This document shows positions 11,890 to 22,783 of a stretch of 64,000 nt of DNA, one piece after another. Position numbers and translations under genes: made by a program. The notes beneath the pieces were generated by a model, which worked only from the letters and a program-made list of their open reading frames with translations, made no database searches and had not been told where the DNA came from. Positions within the stretch are counted from its first letter, which is position 1. Every line of letters begins with the position of its first letter. The stretch lies in the NCBI GenBank assembly GCA_003008705.1, contig PDUO01000006.1, positions 1,599,576 to 1,663,575 on the forward strand. Direction: 5' to 3'. The stretch comes from Pezicula radicicola (taxonomy: Eukaryota; Ascomycota; Leotiomycetes; Helotiales; Dermateaceae).

Positions 11890-13672
11890 TCATATTTTGG
11901 CTGCTACTTGCTCGATATCTACGGAAATCTGATTCCAATGTGCGTCAACCTGTTTCAGCCCACATTATCAGCCACTATCCAAAACAAATGCGAGAAGTAG
12001 TGCACGGAGAGTAACTTACGTCTTTGAGATGATCATATCCAAGCAGCCACGGGCTTAATTCCGGATCTCTCCACACCAATGGATCACCTGGCAGAGTAGG
12101 ATTTAGTTGCATAAGTCTATCTCGCTCGCGTTGTTCCGGACCGTCATGAAGATGGTAAAGGACTTGCTGTCTATAATTGGTTATATTAGCAAATAAAATA
12201 CTAGTGAAAACAGTCAAGACCGGTAAAGTAAATTGATAGAGATAGACTTACACATTTCCTCTTTGAACAATCCTTGAAGTTCGACCTTTTCGGCAGGATT
12301 CATAGACATCGAGCGCTTTCTTCAGCTCAGATTTGCTCTTGATCCGGGCCAGACATTCACCAAGGACGGCGCCGTCTTCGAGGGACATACCGGCGCTGGT
12401 GTTTTGTTAGCAAATATGTTCCCACCAGTATTATCTTTCTGCTCTATAGATATAGAGATTGAAAAGAAAGAGCTGAGCGTGAAAGAATACCCAGAAGCTA
12501 AATACGGCAGTGTCGCATGTACGGCATCACCTAACATGGTATATGTGCCAGAGGGATGCGACCATTGCGGGAGCTCGTGTCGGATACAGAGTTTCCATTT
12601 TTGGACGGAGTTGCAGCGTGCCAGCAGTGCACCAATTCTACGATCATGTCAGCATCCCTAGAAGTAGATGTAACGATAGGAAAATTCAGTGTTAGCTGAA
12701 CGAACCTTGGGTCCCAGTCCTTAAACAGATTTCTCATCTCCTGCACGTTTCCGGCCACAGTCTTAGCTCCCCCATTCGGAATATCATCTGGAACAAGGAG
12801 TACAACTGCAACTGTCAACTTCTGCCTCTAAATTCCCTAGTTTTCTCTCTCGTCTTACCATTAACTTTCTCCCCACCCCTCAAATGATAAGTAACAACAT
12901 GGCAATCCGGCCCCATCCAATAATTCACTTCGGTCGTTTCAAACAACCACTTGAACTGCTCTTCCCTTTTTAACTCTGCTGTATCTAGCAGGACCCTATA
13001 CGCCAAATCCCCCGTTGGCGTCGGCTCATCTTTGCGCCCTAAAAAGCATTCTCGAGTACGACTTGCAATGCCGTCAGCACCAACCACTAGATCTGCTGTC
13101 AGTCGCTGCCCATTAGATAACACAACCGTCGTGGTCTTGGTGCTTCTATTTTCACTAGGAAACTCAATTTCGTCAACTCGGCTGTTGATGCGTACTTCAG
13201 CACCGAGCTCTACTGCGCGCTCATAAAGACAGTTGTGCAGGTCTGCTCGGTGGAAATCCCAGAAAGGGCTCCCATACTTCTTGGCGGAGTCTAGGAAGTT
13301 GAGAGACGTGAGTTTTTTCCCTTTCCAGGAGATTAAATTGCATTGCGTTGGTGAGGTGGCGTATTTGGAGAGAGCGTCAGAGACGCCCCAGTACTTAAGG
13401 AGACGTGAGGCGTTAGGGAGAATTTGGATTCCGGCACCGATCTAGAATGGAGTATTAGAAAACAGGGTGGAGATGAGTGAATGGCAAAGTACCTCGCTGA
13501 CTTCATGGGCGGACTCGAGAACGATTACGCTGTGGCCTGCCATAAGGATGGAGATTGCGGCTCCGAGACCACCAAGGCCAGCGCCGACGATGATAACCTG
13601 TGAGTTGTTAGCTTGGCGATTCTATGTAAGTCGCGATACAGTTCGATCTCGTACCTGGAGCTTCTCGCCCAT
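11890..13672 (-). CDS. Salicylate-hydroxylase-like FAD monooxygenase
   Basis: Eight exons (13655-13672, 13493-13597, 12859-13441, 12706-12811, 12491-12637, 12252-12395, 12020-12170, 11890-11949) give 437 residues. The FAD-binding Rossmann motif VGAGLGGLG lies at residues 10-18, the middle motif reads VVGADGI, and the second FAD motif is MLGDAVHATLPYLASG followed by AGMSLEDGA. This is the group A flavoprotein monooxygenase family (PF01494), subgroup of salicylate hydroxylases, which hydroxylate aromatic acids, often with decarboxylation, using NAD(P)H and O2. All seven introns have GT-AG ends and consistent phase. The first exon is only 18 bases, so the start is less certain than the rest. A duplicated 56-base unit sits in its promoter. 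The substrate is not deducible. Confidence 0.88.
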
Positions 13673-13728
13673 AGCTTTTCTTGTATTATCTCACGATGCT
13701 CAATGATTGTGCTTGACTTTTGTGCTGT

Positions 13729-13840
13729 CACACTCGTTCTTCTAAGAACTTTATGTAATAACAATAGCTTGATACTGTAGTACGCACACTCGTTCTTCTA
13801 AAAACTTTATGTAATAACAATAGCTTGATACTGTAGTGCG
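13729..13840. repeat. Tandem duplication, 56-base unit x 2
   Basis: Bases 13729-13784 and 13785-13840 are two copies of the same 56-base unit (CACACTCGTTCTTCTAA...), differing at only two positions. It lies 57 bases upstream of the start codon of the minus-strand FAD monooxygenase, so it duplicates part of that promoter. The near identity suggests a recent event. Confidence 0.9.
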
Positions 13841-14194
13841 CACCCTTAAGTCTTTGCTCGCAAGGGCCTTCAAAGTATACGAGTATTAGGGAGCCAAGAG
13901 ATTAGAGACGGAAATGTATCCGATTCCCGTGATAACCATATAGCTTACAGTTATTCTCTCTTCTTAGTACTATCACAAGGCATCGAAAATGGTGGGGGTG
14001 TAGAATGTGGGGCATAGATCTACAGGTAAACCTCGTTGTATGTACTTCCCTACCCACTCTTGCGTTGATTAGTGTATTACTCCGCAGATCAATTGATTGC
14101 GTTAGTTAAAGTCCACTGATATCTCTACTTTAACATACGTATGTCCGCTGCTATTTCCGGACTGGGAGCATTAGTGGGGTACTAATTGTCTGTC

Positions 14195-14243
14195 TTCGCT
14201 TAAGCCCCTAATGCACGTTTCGCTAAGGGGGGGCTTAAGCGAA
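14195..14243. repeat. Perfect 14-bp inverted repeat
   Basis: TTCGCTTAAGCCCC at 14195-14208 is the exact reverse complement of 14230-14243, with a 21-base loop. It lies between the FAD monooxygenase promoter and the TauD pseudogene. It could be a regulatory palindrome or the remnant of a transposon end; nothing decides between these. Confidence 0.75.
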
Positions 14244-14545
14244 TACTGACGAAAGATTGCGGAAGTGGAGGAAGTACTTTCAGGCTTTCACGTTCGCATT
14301 TTGTATATACTTCCGGGCCGCTTTTGTGCTCATTAGTACAAAGAAATCGTAGTTTTTAATCCTCAAACATCATCTCACTCAGCTAATATGCTTGATTTCC
14401 TGTATCGTGTCCCATTGTTGCTCTGGGGCTGCATTATCTTGGCCTCGTTGGCTGTAGGTTACTTCCTCCTCCTTCACAAGTCTTGGACTAAATTGCCTTA
14501 CTAGGGGTTCTACGCTATTCCCTACGTATTGAGTGCGTGTGAATT

Positions 14546-15604
14546 GAACCACAGTATGAGTTCAAACACTACCTTCCCTACACAACCCATACCAAGGAAC
14601 TTCCACTCGCTCCATTCGACCATGTGGACCCCAGGCTCCGAGCTGACAAAGAGAAAAAATCACTCTTGGAAGTCTGCAAAGAGCGAAAAGATATGACACC
14701 CTCCATCGGAACTGAGATCAAAGGAGCACAGCTTAGCAAGTTTACAAGTGAGCAAACGGATGAGCTTGCACTATATACAGCGGAGCGCGGGGTCCTCGTC
14801 TTCCGGGATCAAGATTTTGTGTACCAGACACCAGAGTTCTTGGAGTAGTACGGTAGCCACTTTGGATGGCTTCATGTTCATACTTTTGGTCATCATATAA
14901 AGGGTCATCCGGAGAGTTTCAGCAATTTGAGAGATAATGAGGCAACTGTTTTCGATTTTTACAGTGCTGGTTTCCTTACTACTACGAGATGGCACTCAGA
15001 TATGGCTTATGAGAAGTATGTCTGTACCTTACCATTTCTATCGTTTCATCATGTCGAAGATAAGCAGCTAATATTAAGTAGAAACCCCATGGGAACCACC
15101 TTCTTGTGTGCTTTAGAAGTCCCTGAATGTGGCGGGGATACCCTATACCTGAACTCCATGGATGCCTACGACAAGTTATCTTCATCGATGCAAAACTTCC
15201 TCGAAGGGCTCTCAGCCGTGTATTCAGGAGCTCAGTAATCTGTCCATGGCAAGAAAACAAGTTATTATGGCCGCGACCTTGTCGAAACAATACATCCAAT
15301 TGTCTGAAAGCACCCCGTGGCAGGACGCAAAGCTCTATGGTTCCCTTCCAAGTATATAAGTGGAATTGTAGGATTAAAGAAGGAAGACAGTTATGCGATT
15401 ACGGAGATGCTTTTCATGCATTTCGAGATGAGTCTGAACTTTCATACCCGCATTAAGTGGGAGAAGGGCACGGTGGTTGTCTATTATAATCGGATGGTAC
15501 TGCATTTCGTGGTCCTAGATTATAAACTTGAGGGTGGGAAATTTCGCCATCATATTCGTATTACTCCTCAGGCTGAGCGTCCAATTCCTGCTAGAGAAGC
15601 TTAA
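14546..15604 (+). pseudogene. TauD/TfdA-like dioxygenase with three nonsense codons
   Basis: One reading frame, with an intron at 15016-15081 (GTATGT...TAG), encodes a fungal TauD-type Fe(II)/2-oxoglutarate dioxygenase: QYEFKHYLPY, RGVLVFRDQDF, the metal motif RWHSD, PECGGDTLY, the distal His region and HHIRITPQAERP at the end. Three stops interrupt it: TAG at 14846-14848, TAA at 15236-15238 and TGA at 15305-15307. There is no frameshift, and each stop is one C-to-T change from a plausible CAG, CAA or CGA codon. A stop lies in frame just upstream of 14546, so the original start is lost or sits behind a further intron. Relatives use sulfonates or related substrates. Confidence 0.8.
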
Positions 15605-16073
15605 ACAAAAAGGATGATTGAGGAAAAAATTGGCTATGTTAGACCTACGCTCATCGTTTAATATAGCATAATTGATAACTGTGGTAAGCTGTTAAGATAA
15701 ATGTTCTTGTGACTTTTACTAGACCTACCTGTATCAACCCGATTATTAATATAAGGGAATATTATTATCTTACTACGTGAATGATCCCTAATATCTTTTA
15801 GTATTATGAGAGATTATTGTTAGATTTGAGTAAAGCTAAGAGTTGGGTATTAGTAAAGTAAGCTAAAAACGCCTAAGATGAACTAATAATTTGCTATGCA
15901 TTAAACGGCCTACAGATTTCCCTCCTTAAATAACCCCAATATCATAGTTTGACACTTAGCATCAATCTTACGAACCTATTTCTATGGCCTCGCTTTGCCT
16001 CTATTTCTCATTTGAGTAATTTCGTTCTCCATTCTCGAAGGCCGTAAGGTGGTGCAAGTCCTTCAAATAGGAC
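15605..16073. other. TA-rich spacer
   Basis: No coding potential seen on either strand. Composition is TA-rich with frequent stops. Confidence 0.4.
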
Positions 16074-16857
16074 CTAAATCGAGTTTGTGGATTCGAGACT
16101 TTTCACCGTCTCGTCCCACGTCAGGTAAGGATGCACTCGAAGCACTCGGCAGGCCATTTTGAGAGCGCCATGTATTTCTCTGCCATTCAATGGACTCTCA
16201 CTTAGGCTATTTAATTGTCTCTGAAGTAAGTCCGCATTGACGCCATGGGCTTTCACAGCGTTGTATATAATGCCCTCCCAGATCAGCTGTCGCACTTCTA
16301 GACTCAACACTTTATACCCAATAGTCAATTGAATCAAAGAGCGAGAGGCTATATCCATGAAGCCGACGCGATTGGTTGTAAGGATGAGAGTCCCAACGCA
16401 GTGTTCCAGTATTCGTAGACAGTTTATGACAATGCAGTTTTGAGCAGCATCGGGGCGGCATCCGACTTTGTTCTGCTTTCAAGAAGAATATCGACATCTT
16501 CTATGACCAGAACAGCGTCCCAAGGTTGAGCTAACTTCAAAAACTTGTCAAGTCTGATCCCACTTCCTCCGCTGTCTACTCAAGATCCGCCGATGAGAGG
16601 CATACCAAGGGTATCGGGAGATGCTCAGCGGCCTAATTGGTGGTCACTGCTTGGCCAACGCCAGGCCCACCATGGAGCAAATTTATTGTTGCATCCTGTG
16701 GGCTAGTACGCGTGAGTCTGCGCGAATCGATTCCAGCGGCTAGAGAACGTGTTGGCCTCAGGGCAGCTAGTAGTATCTCCTTATCTTCTCCCAAGACTAG
16801 CTTTTGCATTATTTCTGGTTCTAAGGTGATCTCTGACATCTCGTTTAGACTCAGCAT
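16074..16857 (-). pseudogene. AAA-ATPase relic 1 (Walker A to C-terminus)
   Basis: On the minus strand, pieces of a fungal AAA ATPase (the family with a long N-terminal region) appear in order. EIMQKLVLGEDKEILLAAL leads to INLLHGGPGVG, but the Walker A lysine is replaced (GQ) and a stop follows. Next come LVCLSSADLE, QPWDAVLVIEDVDILLESR (Walker B region), LILTTNRVGF (sensor region) and PLNGREIHGALKMACRVL with LTWDETVKSLES at the C-terminus. The segments need several frame changes and contain internal stops, so the gene is dead. The N-terminal region is missing. Confidence 0.75.
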
Positions 16858-17413
16858 TGCTTTTCAAGTTACCTAGTCAATGAACATATAAATGCTACGG
16901 CAAGGAATGGGACTCTAACTCCAGCTAAGATCACACAGAACGTAAGCCGATTGCAATGGCGGGCAGACAATGAGGATATTCGTTTGGATATTTAACGGAT
17001 ACAAGGGAAGAGCCAAGACTACCACCAGCTATCACTCAACTTGAGCTCCTGGGAGAAAATTATTGATTGAGTAATGATACTGGTAATACTGGTAATACTT
17101 GGAGTGTAGGTTTATAAGCAACATCGGGAGAACGTCGGGACAATGCAAGTAGAGCGATAGTAGTACTGTGATTGGCTTCATGCTTCGTTGCTTCATAAGC
17201 AACTAGGCCACTTAGTGGGGTAGTGGGTCGCAGCATCTGAAGAGCTGAGAGCTCCAAAATGTTCCTCAAGGAGAAAGTAGCGGGAATTTGCGAAAAAGGG
17301 ATAAAAGTATCAGAAATTCCTCAGATATCTTCTTATTATGCTGCTTATTAAGTTTGCCTCTTTTTTGCTCACCACCTCATCTTCATCATTCAGCAGGCAG
17401 ACTTTAAGTCGAA

Positions 17414-18645
17414 ATGGCAAAAGACTTCGTTGTTTTCGGAGCCACAGGCTCTCAGGTATGTATGTTCTCATCATGTTTAATCAAACTAGACAAGGCTGCC
17501 GACACTGATGTGCTCTTTCTCAATAGGGTGGTGCCATCGTATCCGAGTTTCTCGCCACCAACAGCAACGAATATACCCTCAAAGCAATAACCCGCAACAG
17601 AACCAGCTCCAAAGCTCAGAAGCTCGAAGAAGCAGGAGCTAAAATAGTAGAAGCAGACATGAACGACCTCTTATCCCTCAAAAAAGCGGTTAGAGGAGCT
17701 TCCGTCATCTTTGCGGTAACAGATTTCATCGGAGCTGGAAATATCGAGACTGAGACGCAGCAAGGCATTAATATCCTGGATGCTGCATTGACTACTCTTG
17801 ATACTCTAGAGGTATTTATTTGGAGCAATCTCCCTGACGCGAGGACGCAGAAGATCCCGTATCAGAATGTGGTGCATTTTAATAGTAAGAATGAGATTGC
17901 TAAATGCATGAGAGCTTCCCTGTTAGGTGGCATCTTGACTGAGGTTCGTGTGGGTGCTTATTACCAGAACTTGGTTAAGGCTCCACAGGTTTATGGGCCT
18001 CAAAAAGTAGGCTAAGCCATTGAGGTAGAGAGTGATTACCTTGGCTGACTAGTCGTATGCATCTAGCTTCCTGATGGATCATGGGAACTGTTGTGGCCTG
18101 TCCACGCAGTCACCAGAATGCCATTTACTTCCGTGCAAGACCTTGGCAGACTCGTCAAAGTGATCGTTGCTGATCCGGCAAAATACCGCTCCAAGACTAT
18201 CTCGGTTGTTAGCCAGACAGTCACACCCGTTGAGATGCTTAAATCCTGGAATAAAGGTATGTTTCAAACAGAATTGGTCTATCAGAACTTCCTTAGTCAC
18301 GTAACAATGTTAAAATGTTTTCAATAGCGGTTGGACTCAATGCAACGTTCAAATCACTAAGCACCGAGGAGTTCAAGCAGCGTCTAAAAACTGTGCATCA
18401 CTTCCCAGACGTATTCGCTGTTACACTAGCGGAGAATCTGTCTGTTTGCCGAGATGCCCCAGAGGCCTGGGTTGAGGGAACTGATTTCGCCCTTGGAGAC
18501 GTACGTTCTAAATCCATTCCCAAATTTTCATCAATGACTAATAAATGCGCAGTTGGTCTCGGATTTGAAGACTTGGGATGAGTATGTTAAGGAGGAGGAC
18601 TGGGATGCTTACTTCAGGTCTTTTGATTCTTCGAAGTTGGTTTAG
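17414..18645 (+). CDS. NmrA-like NAD(P)-binding protein
   Basis: Exons 17414-17455, 17527-18006, 18067-18256, 18328-18500 and 18553-18645 give 325 residues. The N-terminus VVFGATGSQGG is the Rossmann motif of the NmrA-like family (PF05368); its glycine-rich loop is split by the first intron, a common arrangement in this family. Downstream, VFIWSNLPDA, VRVGAYYQNL and FTSVQDLGRLVKVIV match conserved blocks, with the loss of the Tyr-x3-Lys catalytic pair that is usual here. Members act as redox sensors or as reductases in secondary metabolism. The gene lies intact between two dead AAA-ATPase fragments. The C-terminal exon ends EEDWDAYFRSFDSSKLV. The function in this organism is open. Confidence 0.88.
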
Positions 18646-19013
18646 GTGTGAGGTGTAAAGAGCGGGACAAGCTGTGCAGTTTTATGGAAATTTCTCGACG
18701 CTGCTAAACTTGTTTGTGTGCTTTGGGCTTTTTCTATTATACTCTTATAACTCAACTAGAACATTAACTTAAGTGTTTAATAGTGTTAATATAACTTGTC
18801 CTAAGGTATAAACACTCCATGATATTGCTAGTAATTAGCTATTATTAAATCCTCTAATCTTAGTTTTTATTTATATAATAGCCTAACTTTATTTAGTATT
18901 ACTAACCCCGTAAGCTGTGCGTATACTATTTAAGTTCCCTTGTCTACTATTATATATTGCTATATAGTTTAATATAACTAGATAGTAATTTTAACTTCTA
19001 ACCACCTAGTAAT
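18646..19013. other. TA-rich spacer
   Basis: TA-rich, with stops in all frames, resembling RIP-altered repeat DNA. No gene. Confidence 0.45.
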
Positions 19014-19890
19014 CTAATTCAAGTAGTTACCCCTCCAATAAGGCGATCTCTGCGGATCGCTTCCAAATTCCTTATCGTCCTCACTAGAACCATGTCGTCG
19101 TCCAGACTCTTCCACGCCATCTCTAGAATTTCCCGCTTGCTCTTGATTGTATTCTGGTTCTTTATAGAACCGTGTTGCGCCGGACGAAGACGACGGCGTC
19201 AGTTGTTGCCGCACAGGTGGCGTTGGCGTGGAAGATTTCGGGTCTGGTGGGCGTTCCTGGTAATACCGGGGTCGAAATCTACTTGTTGGCGTGGTCTGCA
19301 GAGATCCTGGTCGACTATTCTGAGCCGGGTCCGTGTAGTTTTGACGGCGAATCCGATCTCTCCCCCTTCTGCTGAAACTATTGTCAAATGCCTGTCTGCC
19401 TCGCTCCTTCCGACCATAGGCAATCTCATCCTCTTCTTTGCCGAACATGTTGTGTCGATAGTTATCGTACTCGGTCGTGGCAGTAGCAATGTCCTGGAAG
19501 TGTTCTGGGCCTATGCAGGGTTCCTTCGCACCTTTGCTACGATGGCTTTGATAATGGGCTAAAGACGCAGCAATCTGGAATGCATTGCGAACCTGGCGGC
19601 CGTTCCACCTGGCCCCAGGATTTTACATGAAATGATTTGATGCAAAAGCGAATATTTCGGGCTCCTTGATCTTCATCTGTTCGCCGCCGTTGCTATGTGC
19701 CCGCTGTTGCTCGATTATTTTTAGACGTGCAATGTTCGTTTGGAACAGAGAGCTAACGTCTCAGAGAGTCCTAGAGATGGATACATCAAACTAACATGGA
19801 CGCCAGACTTGACGACTTCATCAACCAGCTGGTTGGTTGAAGTGCCACAGATATGGCCTCGTCTGCAGAGCCAGGAGCATCTGACTACGT
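19014..19890 (-). pseudogene. AAA-ATPase relic 2 (C-terminal part)
   Basis: Minus-strand peptides match the end of a fungal AAA ATPase: VVKSGVHVSLMYPSLGLSETL, then after a frameshift FQTNIARLKIIEQQRAHS, a TAA stop after ASNHFM, then GARWNGRQVRNAFQIAASL and FQDIATATTEYDNY. A long Pro/Arg/Gln-rich tail runs to the stop at 19014. There is no Walker A or B segment, so only the last third survives. Its order relative to relic 1 (C-terminal piece upstream on the same strand) means the two are separate gene copies, not one gene split by the NmrA gene between them. Confidence 0.72.
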
Positions 19891-20003
19891 GGATACAGTG
19901 CTGTGTTATATTGCTCTGGAAATTTAGGGATTCAAAATGATTCTCGTTGTTTAACAAGTCATCGAATTCCCTCTCCTACCGTTGAACTATCCGGCGCATA
20001 GCC

Positions 20004-21700
20004 TTACCGCTGAACCACTTTCAACCGCCCCCACAACTCAGGTTTAGTCATAGAATGAAATACCTTCATGGTCTTCATCTTACCATCTAAGCCCCACGCC
20101 TGATTCTTCTCTTCATATTCCCCTCTATCAAGTTCGAAGTCGAAGTTCCATAATAAATGTGACGTTACAAGCCGCATCTCCATGTAAGCTAAGTTTCTCC
20201 CAACGCACACTCTAGGTCCTGTACCAAATGGCAAAGAAGCATTCAAGCGGTCATTTGCAAACCTCTCATCTTCTCCTAACCAACGCTCAGGTAAAAACAT
20301 ATCTGGCTCATAGAAATTTAGGCGTGAACGTGTTGCTGCCCAGGGTGAGACGGCGACCGTCTTCCCCACCGGGACATAGTAGCCGTCAATGGTAGCGCCG
20401 CCTGGAGGAACTATACGTTGCTGACTTGCTGCTGAGGGTGGGAAGAGACGTAGCGCCTCGTAGATAGTTGCTTCAAGATACCGAAGTTTCCTAACGTTCT
20501 CCCACTTGATATCGTCGTCTGACACAAAAGCCTCTCTGACTTCGCTAACTAGGCGGCTGTATACATCTGGGTGTGTACATACGTAGTACGTCCAGCCAGT
20601 AAGAGTTGTTGCCGTTGTATCAGTTCCTGCACTAATGAATAAAGCCCTGTTAAGGATGATTTCCGTCTGGGAAAGTGATTTCTTCGATTCGCTGTTGTTA
20701 AGAATTTGAGACATAAAGTCAGGGTGACCTCGATCCCCGTTTTCAAGGCGGCGGATTGTCTTCTCGCGCGAATTGTTAAGGTGGATTTTCCTCCAATCAG
20801 CCGCTTTTGCAGGAACAAGGAGCTTCATCATGAGGTACTCGAGCCATGTGCCTACGCCGCTCAATCGTCGTATGCCCTGAGTCCATGTAGCTGCTATGAA
20901 GACATTGATAACAGACGTAGACCATTCAGTAGCCGATGCTTGGTCCAAACAACCGAAGGGCTCTGCAAAGCACAAATCACCCATTACATCGAACGCAATG
21001 TACGTGTCTTAATACATGATTAGTCAAGTTCTCGCAAAAAAGATACTGATTGGAATAGGCCTTACACCAACTTGAGAAATCCACGGGTTGGTTCTCAGCT
21101 GCCATTTTCTTGAAAACTGCAACCAGTTTATGGACGTGAAGTCGAAGCAAGCTTTCCTCCTGCAGTAGCGTAGTGTTCGTGAACAGATAACCTAATGCCC
21201 TACGCTGACGAGCGTGCTCTGTGCCTAGAGCTAAGCTTACGCCAGTCTGTCCTTCTACACTTCCGACAGCTCCGAGGAAAATTGGACTCTTCTCCATGTT
21301 TAGACCACCTTTCTGTAAGATTGGTTAGCTCTGAAATCTTTCAGCTTGGTCTTGACACACTCGAAGACCATAGATTTCCTCGCGTGCCTCTACACTAACA
21401 AAGCTAAGTTCTTCTGGAGAGACTCTCACAACCGGGCCATATTTCTCATGCAGCCACCTATAATAGATGTGTTGATTTCCGCTTACCAATGCTAAGGTAG
21501 CAAGCAGCTCTGACACGCTATTGGTCCATGGGCCGGGAACTGAACGGAACGAGTGAAAGAACCGTCTTTGAACAATCTGAATAAGAAAACTGACGATAAC
21601 CTAGTGATAGTAAGCACGACTTCTCATATATGGATGGGTGACGCACGAGGAATGCAAGCGTTGTGGCTACTGAGGCCGCAGAGAATTGGTTGACGATCAT
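20004..21700 (-). CDS. Cytochrome P450 monooxygenase
   Basis: Exons 21647-21700, 21361-21600, 21066-21312 and 20004-21007 give 514 residues. Residues 1-34 form a membrane anchor that is continuous only after splicing intron 1, followed by RRFFHSFRSVPGPW. The I-helix reads SAGTDTTATT, the K-helix EALRLFP, PERW is present, and the heme-binding loop is FGTGPRVCVG with Cys448. The layout fits an ER-bound class II fungal P450, probably of the large CYP families active in secondary metabolism or xenobiotic oxidation. The ATG at 21700 is the first in-frame one; an upstream frame extension lacks an ATG. Intron 1 (46 bp, GTGCGT donor) is supported mainly by the restored transmembrane helix. Confidence 0.9.
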
Positions 21701-21751
21701 CACTACTGCAAGGCAAAGCAAATGTCTGAAATGTGCAAGTATCTCAAACAA

Positions 21752-22072
21752 GTGAGTTTCTGTGCATTTCTAATTGACTTCGCAATGAACTCCTCTTCTA
21801 AGCTCCTAGGTTGGGGTGTGTTGGGATAAGTTCTAACTACAAAGCAACCTTCGGCTAGGAGAAAGGTCGGCTGTTATATGTATGTATCTGCTCAATCTTC
21901 AGGTTTATAAGTTGTCATCTATGAATTCCAGGGTATTACAAAGCTTATTCCTAGTCGGTAAAATGTGCAGCTTCACCCTTGTTTATCCTAATTGAGGTTA
22001 GCATATTACTATAAAGTTGAGATCCGCATTTAGCCAGTCTACCGAAAGTATCCGAAAGTTTTTTTTTAGGGA
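21752..22072. other. Intergenic spacer upstream of the P450
   Basis: Nothing recognisable apart from the promoter region of the P450. It borders a MITE-like element. Confidence 0.35.
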
Positions 22073-22507
22073 GAGCACATACTCGTTGGCGGCCACGTGA
22101 TGTTCTAATAGAAAATGTTCGAATTAATTTTTTAATTTTTTGCTAGCCCTATTGGAGTAGGGGGTTTGGTTCTACTAATGCGATTATACCCCTAATACGA
22201 TCATTCTATATATAACCCTTTTATATCAACAGATAAAAAAAAAATGTATATATAAATGTAATCCCTATCGTTAAAGGCATAATATTATAAGTAATCAGAT
22301 TTATTTAATTAAGTATAGGCTTAGATATAAGACTATTAAAGTAATCGTATATTCTTGTGTTCTAGCCTCTCGCTTAGAGGCATAATTACAATAGGGGTAT
22401 AATCGCACTAGCAGAACTAAACCCCCTAGAGTTAGCGAAAAAAAATTAAATCGAATAACTTAGTTGGGAAAACATCACGTAGTCGCCAACGAGTATTTAA
22501 TGTGCTC
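22073..22507. mobile_element. MITE-like element B with about 115-bp inverted repeats
   Basis: Bases 22073-22190 pair with the reverse complement of about 22390-22507. Both begin GAGCACAT, then share ACTCGTTGGCG, CACGTGATG or ACGTGATG, AGGGGGTTT and GCGATTATACCCCTA in the same order, with scattered substitutions and small indels. The interior of about 200 bases is TA-rich and non-coding. This is a foldback or MITE structure. No target duplication is evident. It ends about 280 bases upstream of the methyltransferase start. Confidence 0.75.
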
Positions 22508-22783
22508 AAAATAGCTCGTATTCCTTGTAATCTTACTTCCTCAGTACGGGAGACTGCGGGACTAACCGCACAGGGTCTAACTATCCGCGAACCCAGATTT
22601 CGTGCTTGAACATCAAGCGGGGTACCACTATTCGAATTTAGTATCGTGATCGTTGCTTTATATTCACGGCACGGGCATGCATGAGACCTTGCCACGGGTG
22701 CCTATATAACTGATAAGTGTCTCTCAGAGACTAGTATAGAAGACTTTGAACGACTTCACTCAACATACCAATACAGCACAGCC

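Noticed and set aside
14388..14504. A 38-codon frame with a hydrophobic stretch (RVPLLLWGCIILASLAVGYF)
   Set aside because: It is short, out of frame with the TauD relic and has no homology that I recognise. It could be a real small membrane protein, but nothing supports it.
19955..20030. A tRNA-like string on the minus strand (AGTTCAACGGTAGG, GGTTCAGCGGTAA)
   Set aside because: The second part is the coding end of the P450, no T-arm consensus follows at the right distance, and no cloverleaf can be drawn.
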